Origin: Caballeronia pedi
GTDB lineage: Bacteria > Pseudomonadota > Gammaproteobacteria > Burkholderiales > Burkholderiaceae
Direction of reading: 5' to 3'
Assembly (NCBI RefSeq): GCF_001544915.2
Contig: NZ_FCOE02000003.1
Location: 1-64,000, forward strand
DNA: 64,000 bases
Shown here: positions 28,123 through 37,158 of the stretch, piece after piece
How positions within the stretch are numbered: the first letter of the stretch is position 1
Layout of the letters: every line of letters starts with the position of its first letter
Position numbers and translations under genes: made by a program
The notes under the pieces: model-generated
Database searches by the model: none
What the model saw: only the letters and a program-made list of their open reading frames with translations
Told to the model about the DNA's origin: nothing

Positions 28123-28160
28123 GCGGCCGCCTCTTCAGCAATCGAGAACGAGGCGGCCGC
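28123..28160. terminator. Hairpin between convergent genes
   Basis: GCGGCCGCCTC (28123-28133) and GAGGCGGCCGC (28150-28160) form a perfect 11-bp stem with a 16-base loop, in the 22-bp gap and the 3' end of the reductase gene. Likely bidirectional, though no T-run follows. Confidence 0.5.
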
Positions 28161-29091
28161 GTTTGCAGCCCGACACGCAGATCATCATCGTTTTGCCTTC
28201 CGCGCGCTCCGACTCGCTCAGAACACTGTCGCGATGATCGATATCGCCTTCGATCACCGACGTCTCGCAGCTGCCGCAAATGCCTTGTTCGCAACTCGAC
28301 GGCACGTCGATGCCCTCGGCGCGAAGCACATCGAGCAGTCGCGCGCCGGCTTCGACGCGCACGACTTTTCCGCTTCGTCCGAGTTGCACCTCATAACCTG
28401 CGCCTTGCGCGTCCTTTAAACCACTCGGATCCGCCGAGAATCGTTCGATATGCGCGTGCGTGTAGCCGTTTTCGGCGCATGCGCTTTCGAATGCGCTCAG
28501 CATCGGCGTGGGGCCGCAGCAATAGAATCGCGTGGCGCGATCGCGTTCGTCGAGAAAGCCTCGAAGATCAGGCGGGCCGCCGGCCTGTACATCGAAATGC
28601 AGCTTCAGTGAAAGCCCGAGCGCCTGAATCGGTTCCAGCCACGCCGCGTGCTCGCGCGAACGGCAGCAATAAAGCATCTCCACCGATTTACCGAGCGCAA
28701 CGAGCCGTTGCGCCATGCTGTAGATCGCGGTTATGCCGATACCGCCCGCAATCAGAACGAATCGCTCGCCGGATTCATCGAGCGGAAAGTTATTGCGCGG
28801 CTCGGAAATCAGGATCGAATCCCCGGAGCGCAACTTCTCGTGGACGAAAGCCGAACCGCCCTGACTGTCGCGCGCGCGAAGCACGCCGAGAATATATCGA
28901 TCGCGATTGCCCGTCGCATTGACGAGCGAATAACTTCGCACGATGCCATTGGGCAGATGCAGGCTGATATGCGATCCGGCATCGAATGCAGGCAAGGGAG
29001 CGGAATCAGACGCGCGCAATTCGATGCTGACGGTGTCCATCGCTTCGACATGAATCCTGTCGACGATGACGGTAAAGGTGGCGGGACGCAT
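28135..29091 (-). CDS. PDR/VanB-type FMN and 2Fe-2S oxygenase reductase
   Basis: 318 residues. Class IA reductase that passes electrons from NAD(P)H through FMN to a plant-type ferredoxin domain and on to a Rieske oxygenase. N-terminal flavin motif RSYSLVN (52-58), nucleotide-binding GGIGITAIYSM (117-127) and CCGPTPM (191-197), C-terminal cluster Cys267, Cys272, Cys275 and Cys305. It follows the Rieske gene by 8 bp on the same strand, so they form one enzyme system. The type matches the CntB/VanB partner of Rieske monooxygenases. Confidence 0.92.
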   Translation of the reverse strand: MRPATFTVIVDRIHVEAMDTVSIELRASDSAPLPAFDAGSHISLHLPNGIVRSYSLVNATGNRDRYILGVLRARDSQGGSAFVHEKLRSGDSILISEPRNNFPLDESGERFVLIAGGIGITAIYSMAQRLVALGKSVEMLYCCRSREHAAWLEPIQALGLSLKLHFDVQAGGPPDLRGFLDERDRATRFYCCGPTPMLSAFESACAENGYTHAHIERFSADPSGLKDAQGAGYEVQLGRSGKVVRVEAGARLLDVLRAEGIDVPSSCEQGICGSCETSVIEGDIDHRDSVLSESERAEGKTMMICVSGCKRGRLVLDC

Positions 29092-29099
29092 GTTCGAAA

Positions 29100-30251
29100 T
29101 CAGTCGCAGATACGATGAGCCATGAAGCTATAGAAGTCCCGAAGCGTACCCTCCAGATTCTCCGCTGAGAGGGGGCCGGGTGAATAGAAAGTCGAGCTGA
29201 CGCCTTTCTGCAGCGTTTCCAGCTTCGTGCGGTCTTCGGCGTTGAAGGCGTTCGCGAACGCGACGTATCGTTCGATGCTTTCCTTGTCCGGTGCGCGCTC
29301 GTGTCCGGCCAGGCCCCATCTGATCGCGACCTGATCGGTTGCGGCGGGTCTCAGGCAAAGATATATCGTCTGATGCGGCATGTAAGTAACGACGAGATTC
29401 GGAAAGACGCTGAAGAGAAAACTCGATCGACGCTCGCTTTGGGTCAGGTCTTCGTGAAACGGCGTGCGTTGCGGCGAATCGGGTGTGTAGTGCGCGCGAT
29501 AGGCCGAGAAGTGTCCGTTGCCCGGCACGTATTCGCATAGCTCGGTGGGCGTGACGGGCCGCAAGGTGCGCGGATGCGTGGCGTTAAGGTGATAACCCTC
29601 CATGAAGTTTTCCGCCAGGCATTTCCAGTTCGTATGCCACACCTCTTCCTGGAAGTGATAAAGCTCCCGTTCTTCGTTGTGATAGTTGCGTATGTGCGCT
29701 TCGAGCGGGCGAAGCGCTTCGCCGAGCGGCGCCGCGTTGCCATCGATGTTCACGAAGATGAAGTTCTGCCAGATCGTCGAGTGGATTTTCGGCAGCGCGC
29801 ATCGTGATGTGTCGAGATCCTTGCACTCCTGCATCAAGGGCGCGCGTTTGAGCTTGCCATCGAGTTCATAACTCCATGCGTGATACGCGCACGCGTGCAC
29901 GCGCGCATTGCCACGGCCGCGTGCGACGAGATTGCCGCGATGCCGGCATACGTTGGCCAGCACATGAACTTCGCCTTGGGCATCACGCTGAATCAGCAGC
30001 GGTTCTCCGGTCAATTCAGTCGTGAAGTAGTCGCCGTTGCCGGGAATCTCGCCGACATGGCCGACGCAAACCCACGTGCGTCGAAAGACGCGCCGACGTT
30101 CGAGCTCGGCGAAGTGAACCGAGCTATAGAACGCGCCGGGCATGCCGTGCGTCGCACGCTTCTCCGATCGCGCCAGGGTCGATAGCGTGTCGAGAAGCGG
30201 GCGGTCGTTCGGCGAGATTGCATCGGCAAATAGAGACGCTGGCACATTCAT
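29100..30251 (-). CDS. Rieske non-heme iron oxygenase alpha subunit 1 (CntA-like bridging Glu)
   Basis: 383 residues. Rieske cluster ligands Cys102-x-His104 and Cys121-x2-His124; mononuclear iron ligands His221 and His226 in EGYHLNATH with Asp340 (NAED) as likely third. The residue three before the first iron His is Glu218, where ring-hydroxylating dioxygenases have the bridging Asp. Glu here is a mark of carnitine monooxygenase CntA and relatives. No beta-subunit gene is nearby, so the enzyme is probably an alpha trimer. Partner reductase follows. Substrate unknown; an N-methylated or quaternary amine is the leading inference. Confidence 0.9.
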   Translation of the reverse strand: MNVPASLFADAISPNDRPLLDTLSTLARSEKRATHGMPGAFYSSVHFAELERRRVFRRTWVCVGHVGEIPGNGDYFTTELTGEPLLIQRDAQGEVHVLANVCRHRGNLVARGRGNARVHACAYHAWSYELDGKLKRAPLMQECKDLDTSRCALPKIHSTIWQNFIFVNIDGNAAPLGEALRPLEAHIRNYHNEERELYHFQEEVWHTNWKCLAENFMEGYHLNATHPRTLRPVTPTELCEYVPGNGHFSAYRAHYTPDSPQRTPFHEDLTQSERRSSFLFSVFPNLVVTYMPHQTIYLCLRPAATDQVAIRWGLAGHERAPDKESIERYVAFANAFNAEDRTKLETLQKGVSSTFYSPGPLSAENLEGTLRDFYSFMAHRICD

Positions 30252-30342
30252 CGTGATGACTCACTCAAAAGCGGTTCTGATCGGAAAACCCGTTGTCCGA
30301 GGCCGATGTTTACAAAATAGCCTCGTCAAAGCATCGAGGAAA

Positions 30343-30359
30343 ACATTGTTTTCCAATGC
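30343..30359. promoter_or_regulatory. Possible LysR site, copy 1
   Basis: ACATTGTTTTCCAATGC, upstream of Rieske oxygenase 1 and the divergent lysR, matches 37087-37102 (upstream of Rieske oxygenase 2) at most positions and 38185-38197 in part. Assigned by comparison within the window only. Confidence 0.35.
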
Positions 30360-30472
30360 GCTCGCCAGTTTTCTCCTATGCAGGAAATCTTTGAAAATGG
30401 CGAAGAGGCATGCTTTCGATGAGGCGCTCCGTATCCGATAAGATGGTGCGAACCAAAGTCGGCGATAACCCT

Positions 30473-31387
30473 ATGTCATCTTCCTTCACGCTGCGCCAAC
30501 TGAAGTACTTCGTCGCAACGGTGGACAACGGGAGCGTCGCCGAGGCGTCGCGGAAGCTGTTTATCGCGCAGCCCTCGCTATCCGTCGCGATCAAGGGGCT
30601 GGAGGAAAGCTTCGGCACGCAACTCATCATTCGTCATCACGCGCAAGGCATTTCGCTGACGCCGGCAGGCGCGCGGTTTTACGAGCGCGCCAAGGCGCTG
30701 CTCGAGTCCGTCCATGAGTTCGAGCAGAATGCGCTCGCGGAAGGCGACATAGCATCGGGGCGCGTCGATATCGGATGCTTCGAGACCTTCGCGCCGCTCT
30801 ATCTGCCGAGCCTGATTCGCGGCTTCAACGCTGTGTATCCCGGCATCGAAATCCGAGTGCGCGACGGCGATCAGGAAGAGCTTTTGCAAGGGCTCGATAA
30901 AGGCCGATTCGATCTCGTCCTCGTGTACGAACTCGGGCTCGACGATACATTCTCCACGCACTTGCTGACGCGGGGCCAAGCGCCGTATGTCTTGTTGCCG
31001 GCGACGCACCGGCTTGCCGGAGCGGACAAGGCAAGTCTCTTCGATCTGTGCGACGAGCCGCTCATTCTGCTCGATGTCTCGCCGAGCAAGGACTATTTTC
31101 TCGGCCTGTTCGAACCCTACGGATTGACCCCGAGAGTGGGGTTCAGCTCGCCATCGCTCGAACTGGTTCGCGGCATGGTGGGCGAGGGATTCGGCTACTC
31201 GCTTCTGGTCACCCGCCCGCACGCGCCGACCACGTATGACGGACACGAAGTCGTCGCGGTCGAGATCGCGGAGCCGGTTGGCTGCTCGGGCGTCGTGGCT
31301 GCATGGCTCAAGCGCAATCAGTTGACCGTGCCCGCGCGCCTCTTCATGGAATACGCGGAGACACGGTTCAATTCGATGTCCGCCTGA
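30473..31387 (+). CDS. LysR-family transcriptional regulator 1
   Basis: 304 residues from the ATG at 30473 (the longer frame starts in the intergenic region). N-terminal winged helix: LRQLKYFVATVDNGSVAEASRKLFIAQPSLSVAIKGLEE, then a periplasmic-binding-like effector domain. Divergent from Rieske oxygenase 1, so a natural candidate to control it. It is paralogous to the LysR at 37159-38085; the two share FGTQLIIRHHAQGISLT/FGVQLFIRHHASGLSLT and SYxLDLT-type blocks. Confidence 0.9.
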   Translation: MSSSFTLRQLKYFVATVDNGSVAEASRKLFIAQPSLSVAIKGLEESFGTQLIIRHHAQGISLTPAGARFYERAKALLESVHEFEQNALAEGDIASGRVDIGCFETFAPLYLPSLIRGFNAVYPGIEIRVRDGDQEELLQGLDKGRFDLVLVYELGLDDTFSTHLLTRGQAPYVLLPATHRLAGADKASLFDLCDEPLILLDVSPSKDYFLGLFEPYGLTPRVGFSSPSLELVRGMVGEGFGYSLLVTRPHAPTTYDGHEVVAVEIAEPVGCSGVVAAWLKRNQLTVPARLFMEYAETRFNSMSA

Positions 31388-31415
31388 CCGAATGCCGAAT
31401 GCCGAATGCCGAATC
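31388..31415. repeat. Tandem heptamer repeat
   Basis: CCGAATG occurs three times in a row followed by CCGAATC, filling the 26-bp gap between the convergent lysR and permease genes. Probably a slippage-derived microsatellite. Confidence 0.85.
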
Positions 31416-32241
31416 AGACCAGCGCCTGATTCGCGGCCGCCGCACGGGCACGCAGCCAGTTGATGCTCGCGAACAGCAGCACCGCGAACACGATCAGCAT
31501 GGTCGCAACCGCCAGAATCGACGGATCGATGGAATCCCTGATGCCGCTCCACATCTGTCGCGGCACCGTCTTCTGATCCGGCCCGCCGATGAACAGAATC
31601 ACGATGACTTCGTCGAACGATGTCGCGAACGCGAACACGCTTCCCGTTGCGACCGCGGGCATGATGAGCGGAAGCGTCACGCGCCTGAACGCGACCCACG
31701 GCGGCGCGCCCAGTCCGGACGCCGCGCGCAATAGACTCTGATCGAAGGACAGCAACGAAGCCGTCACCGTGATGACGACAAACGGCGTGCCGAGCGCGGC
31801 ATGCGCAAGAATGACGCCAGGATAAGAGTTGACGAGGCCGAGCGGCGCGAACACGAGATAGAAGCCCGCAGCCACGACGACGATCGGCACGATCATCGGG
31901 GAAATGATGATCGGCATGACGATCGAGCGCAGCGGAAACTGCGTTCGCGACAAGCCGAGCGCCGCGAGCGTCCCGAGACACGTTGCGATCAACGTGGACG
32001 CCGCGCCGATGGCCACGCTGTTCAGCAGCGCGCGTTGCCAGTCCGGACTCGTCAGCGCCTGTTCATACCAGCGCAGCGAAAACCCTTGTAGCGGATACGA
32101 AAAGTAAGATCCCGAGTTGAACGAAAGCGGAATGATCGCGAGAATCGGCGCCACCAGAAAGAACAGCACGAGCGCGCAATGCACGCGCACCCAGCGGGAA
32201 GCAACGCGTTCCGTCAGCACCGTATTGCGTTTGTCTAACAT
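31414..32241 (-). CDS. ABC transporter permease 2 (PotC/YdcV-like)
   Basis: 275 residues from the ATG at 32241, with AAAGGGA upstream; the frame reaching 32298 overlaps the previous permease. Six hydrophobic segments and the EAA-type loop RAASGLGAPPWVAFRRVTLPLIMP for ATPase contact. Inner-membrane subunit of the polyamine/opine/cation-type importer. Last gene of the leftward operon Rieske2-ATPase-SBP-permease1-permease2. Confidence 0.92.
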   Translation of the reverse strand: MLDKRNTVLTERVASRWVRVHCALVLFFLVAPILAIIPLSFNSGSYFSYPLQGFSLRWYEQALTSPDWQRALLNSVAIGAASTLIATCLGTLAALGLSRTQFPLRSIVMPIIISPMIVPIVVVAAGFYLVFAPLGLVNSYPGVILAHAALGTPFVVITVTASLLSFDQSLLRAASGLGAPPWVAFRRVTLPLIMPAVATGSVFAFATSFDEVIVILFIGGPDQKTVPRQMWSGIRDSIDPSILAVATMLIVFAVLLFASINWLRARAAAANQALV

Positions 32242-32266
32242 GATCGTCCCTTTGGTCTCGCGTGCT

Positions 32267-33538
32267 TCAACCGAAGCGCAGCCGATCGATGCCGACAATG
32301 CGATTGAAGATGAAATAGAAGATCGCCGTGAAGATCACGAGATAAGCCGAGAGCGCGCCCGCGAGTCCCCAGTTGAGCTGCGTATTCGTCTGGATCGCGA
32401 TGAGCTGGCTGATCATCTCGTCTCCCGCGCCGCCGAGCAGGGCAGGCGTGATGTAGTAGCCGAGCGCGAGCACGAACACGAGGAAGCATCCCGCGCCCAC
32501 GCCCGGCAAGGTCTGCGGAATATAGACGCGCACGAAGGCTGTGAACGGATGCGCGCCAAGCGATTTCGCTGCGCGCAGATACACGGGCGGCACGCCCTTC
32601 ATCACCGAGAAGATGGCGAGGATCATGTAAGGCAGCAGCACGTGCGTCATGCCGATCAACACGCCCGTGCGATTGAAGACGAGCGGCACGGGATGCGTCA
32701 CGACGCCCAGACTCATCAACAGGCTGTTGACGACGCCGCCCGGTTGCAGAAGCACGTACCACGCCGTCGTGCGCACGAGCAGCGAAGTCCAGAACGGCAC
32801 GATGACGAAAAGCATCAGCCGGTTGCTGCTTTTCTCGGGCAGATTCGCGAGCAGCCACGCAACGGGATAACCGAGCAGCAGACACAGCAATGTGACGGTG
32901 AAGCTGATCGATATCGTGCGCACGAATGCTTCGCGATACACCGTCGCGTTCGCGGGAAGCGAGGCAATCGAGCCTTGCGGCGTCACTTTCGCGTCCACGG
33001 CATTCAGCAGATAGTCGGGCGTCGGCGATGTCGCGGCGCGCTTCAACAGACGCCACGTCTCCGGCGAATTCCAGCGATCGTCCATTTCGATCAGTGCCGG
33101 TTTCCACGCGACGGGTGCATCGTTGCGCACGCCGCGCGCCGTCTTCATCAGCAGGCTGCGGAATTCGGATTGCGCGAAGTTCATGCGCCTCGCGACGGTG
33201 CCGATCTGTCCGCTTTGCTGCGCCTCCTTGAGTCCGGCCGCGAGCAGCGCGAACGTGTGCTCGTCCGGCACGCCGCGGCCGTCCCATGCGTCGAGCGCAC
33301 GGGAAAGCGCGGGCATGCTGTCCGGCAATTCGCGATTCTCCACGCTGCGCGCGAGCAGCAGCGCGATGGGCGCGATGAACGTCGATAGTAGAAACACGAT
33401 CAACGGAAGCGCCAGCAATAGCGCTCGAATCGATGCGCGGCGTTGCGCCTTTTGGTAGGACGCGCGGCCGCCGGCTCTCGTCGGAGAGCCCGTGGCCGAG
33501 GCATGGGCCGTTACGGGCGTATGAGTAGTCACGGTCAC
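32267..33538 (-). CDS. ABC transporter permease 1 (PotB-like, with N-terminal insertion)
   Basis: 423 residues, about 130 more than PotB. After an Ala/Arg leader and TM1 (about 37-63) comes a soluble insertion of roughly 130 residues (about 68-205) before the remaining five helices. The EAA loop RAAKSLGAHPFTAFVRVYIPQTLPG is intact. The long loop, on the periplasmic side by expected topology, may help receive substrate from the binding protein. Pairs with permease 2. Confidence 0.92.
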   Translation of the reverse strand: MTVTTHTPVTAHASATGSPTRAGGRASYQKAQRRASIRALLLALPLIVFLLSTFIAPIALLLARSVENRELPDSMPALSRALDAWDGRGVPDEHTFALLAAGLKEAQQSGQIGTVARRMNFAQSEFRSLLMKTARGVRNDAPVAWKPALIEMDDRWNSPETWRLLKRAATSPTPDYLLNAVDAKVTPQGSIASLPANATVYREAFVRTISISFTVTLLCLLLGYPVAWLLANLPEKSSNRLMLFVIVPFWTSLLVRTTAWYVLLQPGGVVNSLLMSLGVVTHPVPLVFNRTGVLIGMTHVLLPYMILAIFSVMKGVPPVYLRAAKSLGAHPFTAFVRVYIPQTLPGVGAGCFLVFVLALGYYITPALLGGAGDEMISQLIAIQTNTQLNWGLAGALSAYLVIFTAIFYFIFNRIVGIDRLRFG

Positions 33539-33577
33539 AGCGGGCTCTCTCTCGATGGTGGTGTTACTGCGAGACTG

Positions 33578-34624
33578 TTACTGCGTCAACCAGACCTGGA
33601 AGCGCTTGTTGATCTCGTCGGCGTTATCGGCCCAGAACGTCGGGTTTATCTGGATCGCGCGCTTGAAGTTATCCGGCGCGGTCGGCAGGTCGGCGAGCCG
33701 CTGCTTGTCGACGAGCGGGATCGCGTCCTTGCGCGGCGGCGCGTAGGCGATGTACTTCGAAAGATCGGCATACGCCTTCGGTTGCGATGCGGAAACGATG
33801 AACTTCGCCGCCGTATCCGCGTGCTTCGCGCCCGCCGGAATGCCCCACCATTCGTAGTCGTAGACCTGCGCATCCCAGACGATCTTGAAGGGCTTCTTGT
33901 CCTTCTTCGAGGCATCGTCGATGCGGCCGTTGTACGCCTGCGTCATCACGACGGCGCCGTCGGCGAGCAACTGCGGCGCCTGCGCGCCCGACTCCCACCA
34001 CACGATGTTCTTCTTGATCGTGTCGAGCTTCTTGAAGGCGCGGTCCACGCCGGCGGGCGTGCCGAGAACCTTGTAAACGTCTTTCGGATCGACGCCGTCG
34101 GCAATCAGCGCCCATTCCATCGAACCCTTCGGCGACTTGCGCAAACCGCGCTTGCCGGGGAATTTCTGCAAGTCGAAGAAATCGTTGATGGTGCTAGGCG
34201 CGGTCTTCAGCTTGCTCGCGTCATAGGCGTAGACCGTGGACCACACCATGCTCGCGACCGCGCAATCGCTGATGGAGCCAGGAATGAAATCGCTCGTATT
34301 GCCGAGCGTCTTCTTGTCGAACTTCTTGAGCAGCCCTTCGTCGCACGCGGTGATCGCGTCGTTGCTTTCGAGATCGATGAGATCCCATGTCGTGTTCTTC
34401 GCCTGTTCCATCGCGGAGAGCTTCGCGAGACCGCCGTCGTAGGATTCGAGCGAGAAGTTCACGCCGGTCGCCTGCGTGAACGGATCGAAATACGCCTTCT
34501 TCGCCGCCGCTTCATATGCGCCGCCGAACGTGACGACATTGAGCGTTTCAGCAGCCTGCGCCGAGACGGTGGCGAAGGCGGCTAAGGCGAGGGCGGCGCA
34601 TTGTGCTTTGATGTTAGTGCGCAT
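33578..34624 (-). CDS. ABC transporter substrate-binding protein (PotD/PotF-like)
   Basis: 348 residues from the ATG at 34624. Sec signal peptide MRTNIKAQCAALALAAFATVSAQA, cleavage predicted after residue 24, then the extracellular solute-binding fold. Family features include VVTFGGAYEAAAKKAYFDPF at the mature start and WALIADGVDPKDVY. Members bind spermidine, putrescine, opines or other small cations. It overlaps nothing and sits 1 bp from the ATPase stop. Ligand undetermined; proximity to CntA-like oxygenases favours a cationic amine. Confidence 0.93.
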   Translation of the reverse strand: MRTNIKAQCAALALAAFATVSAQAAETLNVVTFGGAYEAAAKKAYFDPFTQATGVNFSLESYDGGLAKLSAMEQAKNTTWDLIDLESNDAITACDEGLLKKFDKKTLGNTSDFIPGSISDCAVASMVWSTVYAYDASKLKTAPSTINDFFDLQKFPGKRGLRKSPKGSMEWALIADGVDPKDVYKVLGTPAGVDRAFKKLDTIKKNIVWWESGAQAPQLLADGAVVMTQAYNGRIDDASKKDKKPFKIVWDAQVYDYEWWGIPAGAKHADTAAKFIVSASQPKAYADLSKYIAYAPPRKDAIPLVDKQRLADLPTAPDNFKRAIQINPTFWADNADEINKRFQVWLTQ

Positions 34625-34625
34625 A

Positions 34626-35807
34626 TCAGTTGGCTCCTGCGGGTGCGGTCGACATGATGGAAGGTGAGGGCGATGCGGGGGGCGGAACCGTGGGCGCGCT
34701 GCGAGGCACGCTCGCAGCGAGAATCTTGCAGTCGTCGTGACGCCAGGCCACCTCGATGGTGTCGCCGGCGGAAGGCAACGCGTGACGTTGCGTGTTGGGC
34801 AACTTCGCAACGAGCGCATCGCGCGATCCGAGCGTCAGGTGTACGCGATGATGATCGCCGCAATACACGAGCTCCTGCACGCGCGCGCGCACGACGTTGC
34901 TGTGCGCATCCGCTTGCGTGCCCTCGGCGCTGTGGATATGCGCGCGTTCCGGGCGCAGCGCGAGCATCGCTTCGGCGCCTTCGCTCAGGCCTTGTTCGCA
35001 GCGTCCGCGAATGATGCTGCCATCGGAGAGCGCGAGCGTCGCCCAGCCGTCCTTCACCGTGACGACGCGTCCGCGCAGGCCGTTGTTCTCGCCCACGAAG
35101 TTCGCGACGAACGCGTTACTGGCGTTCTCATACAACTCCGTGGGCGACGCGGCCTGCTGAATCTTGCCATCGGAGAAGACCGCGACGCGGTCCGACATGG
35201 TCAGCGCTTCCGCCTGATCGTGCGTCACATAGACGATGGTGAGCGACAGTTCGCGATGCAGCCGCATGATCTCGTACTGCATGGTTTCGCGCAGGCGCTT
35301 GTCGAGCGCGCCGAGCGGCTCGTCCATGAGCACCACGCTCGGCTCGAACACGAGTGCGCGCGCGAGCGCGACGCGCTGCTGCTGTCCGCCCGAAAGTTGC
35401 GCGGGACGCCGATTCGCCAGATGCGGCAGTTCGATCATCTCCAGCGCGCGCTTTACGCGCCCTTTCTGTTCGGCGCGGCCCACGCGTCGCACGGACAACG
35501 GAAACGCGACGTTCTCCGCAATCGTCAGATGCGGAAACAGCGCGTAGTTCTGAAACACCATGCCGATGTCGCGCTGATGCGGCGGCTTGTCGTCGAGGCG
35601 TCTTCCATCGAGACGAATCTCGCCTTGCGTGGGCGATTCGAAGCCGGCAAGCATCATGAGCGTCGTCGTCTTGCCCGAACCCGACGGACCGAGCAGCGAC
35701 AGGAATTCGCCCTTTCGCACATCAAGGTTCAAGTCATCGACGACGTAGTTCGCGCCGTCGTACGACTTGCTCACGCCCGAGAACGAAATGAAGGATGGGT
35801 TTGACAT
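34626..35807 (-). CDS. ABC transporter ATPase (PotA-like)
   Basis: 393 residues. Walker A GPSGSGKTT, Q-loop FQNYALFPHLT, signature LSGGQQQR, Walker B VVLMDEP, D-loop and H-switch THDQAEALTMSDR are all intact, then a C-terminal TOBE regulatory domain and a Pro/Ser/Ala-rich tail. It powers the importer encoded downstream. Lies 30 bp after Rieske oxygenase 2 on the same strand. Confidence 0.95.
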   Translation of the reverse strand: MSNPSFISFSGVSKSYDGANYVVDDLNLDVRKGEFLSLLGPSGSGKTTTLMMLAGFESPTQGEIRLDGRRLDDKPPHQRDIGMVFQNYALFPHLTIAENVAFPLSVRRVGRAEQKGRVKRALEMIELPHLANRRPAQLSGGQQQRVALARALVFEPSVVLMDEPLGALDKRLRETMQYEIMRLHRELSLTIVYVTHDQAEALTMSDRVAVFSDGKIQQAASPTELYENASNAFVANFVGENNGLRGRVVTVKDGWATLALSDGSIIRGRCEQGLSEGAEAMLALRPERAHIHSAEGTQADAHSNVVRARVQELVYCGDHHRVHLTLGSRDALVAKLPNTQRHALPSAGDTIEVAWRHDDCKILAASVPRSAPTVPPPASPSPSIMSTAPAGAN

Positions 35808-35837
35808 CGTGATAGCGTCCTGACGGAAGTGCTTCGA

Positions 35838-36986
35838 TTAGCGCGCGGCGAGCTTCGACGCGAGATATCGGGCGAAGTCATAGTTCGGGCGTTCGAGATG
35901 GCTCAGATGACCGGGCTTCGCGAGCGGCGCATTCACGCCGCGAAACACCGCTTCCACGCCGCGTTTGTCTTCCGCGTTCACTTCGTCGAGCAGGCTCTTG
36001 AGCGTCGCCATGTGCGCGTTGGCTTCCGGATCGGTGATGAATTCAGGCGCGAGGCCGCCGCCGAAGCGGATATGTACCTTGCCCACGCCGCGCGGCTGCA
36101 ACACGAGATACCAGAAGTAGCCCGGCGTGAGCGTGATGAGATGCGTCGGATAGACCGCGAGCAAGGCCGTGGTTTTGCGCCAGTGGCCGGTCAGCCGGTT
36201 GTTGTCCGGATGCGCATTGCCAATGGGAAGCGATGCTTCCTTGGTGATCCAGTGATAGTTGAATGCCGGATAACCCGGCGGGCATTCCATTTCTTCGAGT
36301 CGCGAATGCGGACCGACCGTTGCGCGATGCAGCATCGGCAGGTGATAACTTTCCATGAAGTTCTCGGCGAGGATCTTCCAGTTGGTGTCCCAGACGTGTT
36401 CTTCATGGAAGGTTTCGATGTAATCGGTCATGCCGTATGCATCGATCAGTTCGCTCAGTTGCGCGAGCTGCGTATGAACCGGCTGCGCGTTCTGATCGAG
36501 CGTGACGTAAATCCAGCCTTGCCATTCCTCGCAGCGAACGGCCGGCAGCTTATAGCTTTCCTTGCAGAATCCGGACTGCTGTTCCATGAGCGGCGCGCCC
36601 TTCAGCCCGCCGTCGAGTCCGTAATTCCACGCGTGATACGGACAGATGATCCGACGTATGTTGCCGCGCCCTTCGAGCAGCACCGACATGCGATGCAGAC
36701 AGACATTCGACATCGCGCGCAGGCCCATTTGTTCGTCGCGCAGCACGACGATCGGCTGATTCGCGATGCTCGCGGTCAGATAGTCGCCGGGTTTGCCGAG
36801 CGCGCTCGCGCGGCCCACGCATTGCCATTCTTTCGAGAAGATTTCCCGCTCTTCAAGAGACAGGAATTCGGCTGATGTGTACACGCCAGGAGGCATCGCG
36901 CGCGCATCGCCGAATGGTCGCTCGCAGTTGGTTGCGAGTTCGTCGAGCAAAGCGCTTATTGCTGCTTGCCTGGTGGGGTTTTCCAT
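35838..36986 (-). CDS. Rieske non-heme iron oxygenase alpha subunit 2 (CntA-like bridging Glu)
   Basis: 382 residues from the ATG at 36986 (AGGAGC upstream). Rieske ligands Cys96-x-His98 and Cys115-x2-His118. Iron-site ESYHLPMLH gives Glu212 at the bridging position, His215 and His220; Asp340 in NAED. Distantly similar to oxygenase 1 (AENFMExYHL shared) and with the same unusual Glu. It heads the operon with the ABC importer, so it likely acts first on the imported compound. It has no own reductase gene and may share the one at 28135-29091. Confidence 0.9.
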   Translation of the reverse strand: MENPTRQAAISALLDELATNCERPFGDARAMPPGVYTSAEFLSLEEREIFSKEWQCVGRASALGKPGDYLTASIANQPIVVLRDEQMGLRAMSNVCLHRMSVLLEGRGNIRRIICPYHAWNYGLDGGLKGAPLMEQQSGFCKESYKLPAVRCEEWQGWIYVTLDQNAQPVHTQLAQLSELIDAYGMTDYIETFHEEHVWDTNWKILAENFMESYHLPMLHRATVGPHSRLEEMECPPGYPAFNYHWITKEASLPIGNAHPDNNRLTGHWRKTTALLAVYPTHLITLTPGYFWYLVLQPRGVGKVHIRFGGGLAPEFITDPEANAHMATLKSLLDEVNAEDKRGVEAVFRGVNAPLAKPGHLSHLERPNYDFARYLASKLAAR

Positions 36987-37086
36987 GAGACGGCTCCTGA
37001 AGCAGAGTGCGGTTGCGCTGGCGGAGGATCGGCGCATGCATCGCATCGATTGGAGTTAATCTACCAAGCCAAATTACAAGTCAAAA

Positions 37087-37103
37087 TATTGTTTTCGGAT
37101 GCT
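37087..37103. promoter_or_regulatory. Possible LysR site, copy 2
   Basis: ATTGTTTTCGGATGCT, between Rieske oxygenase 2 and lysR, resembles 30343-30359 and 38185-38197. Confidence 0.35.
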
Positions 37104-37158
37104 AAAGCAAGGTTATGGCTATGCAAGGCGCGCGAAGTCGCTCTATTGCAGGCGCTTG

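Noticed and set aside
29574..29807. Plus-strand ORF inside Rieske oxygenase 1
   Set aside because: Shadow frame of a gene with intact iron-ligand motifs.
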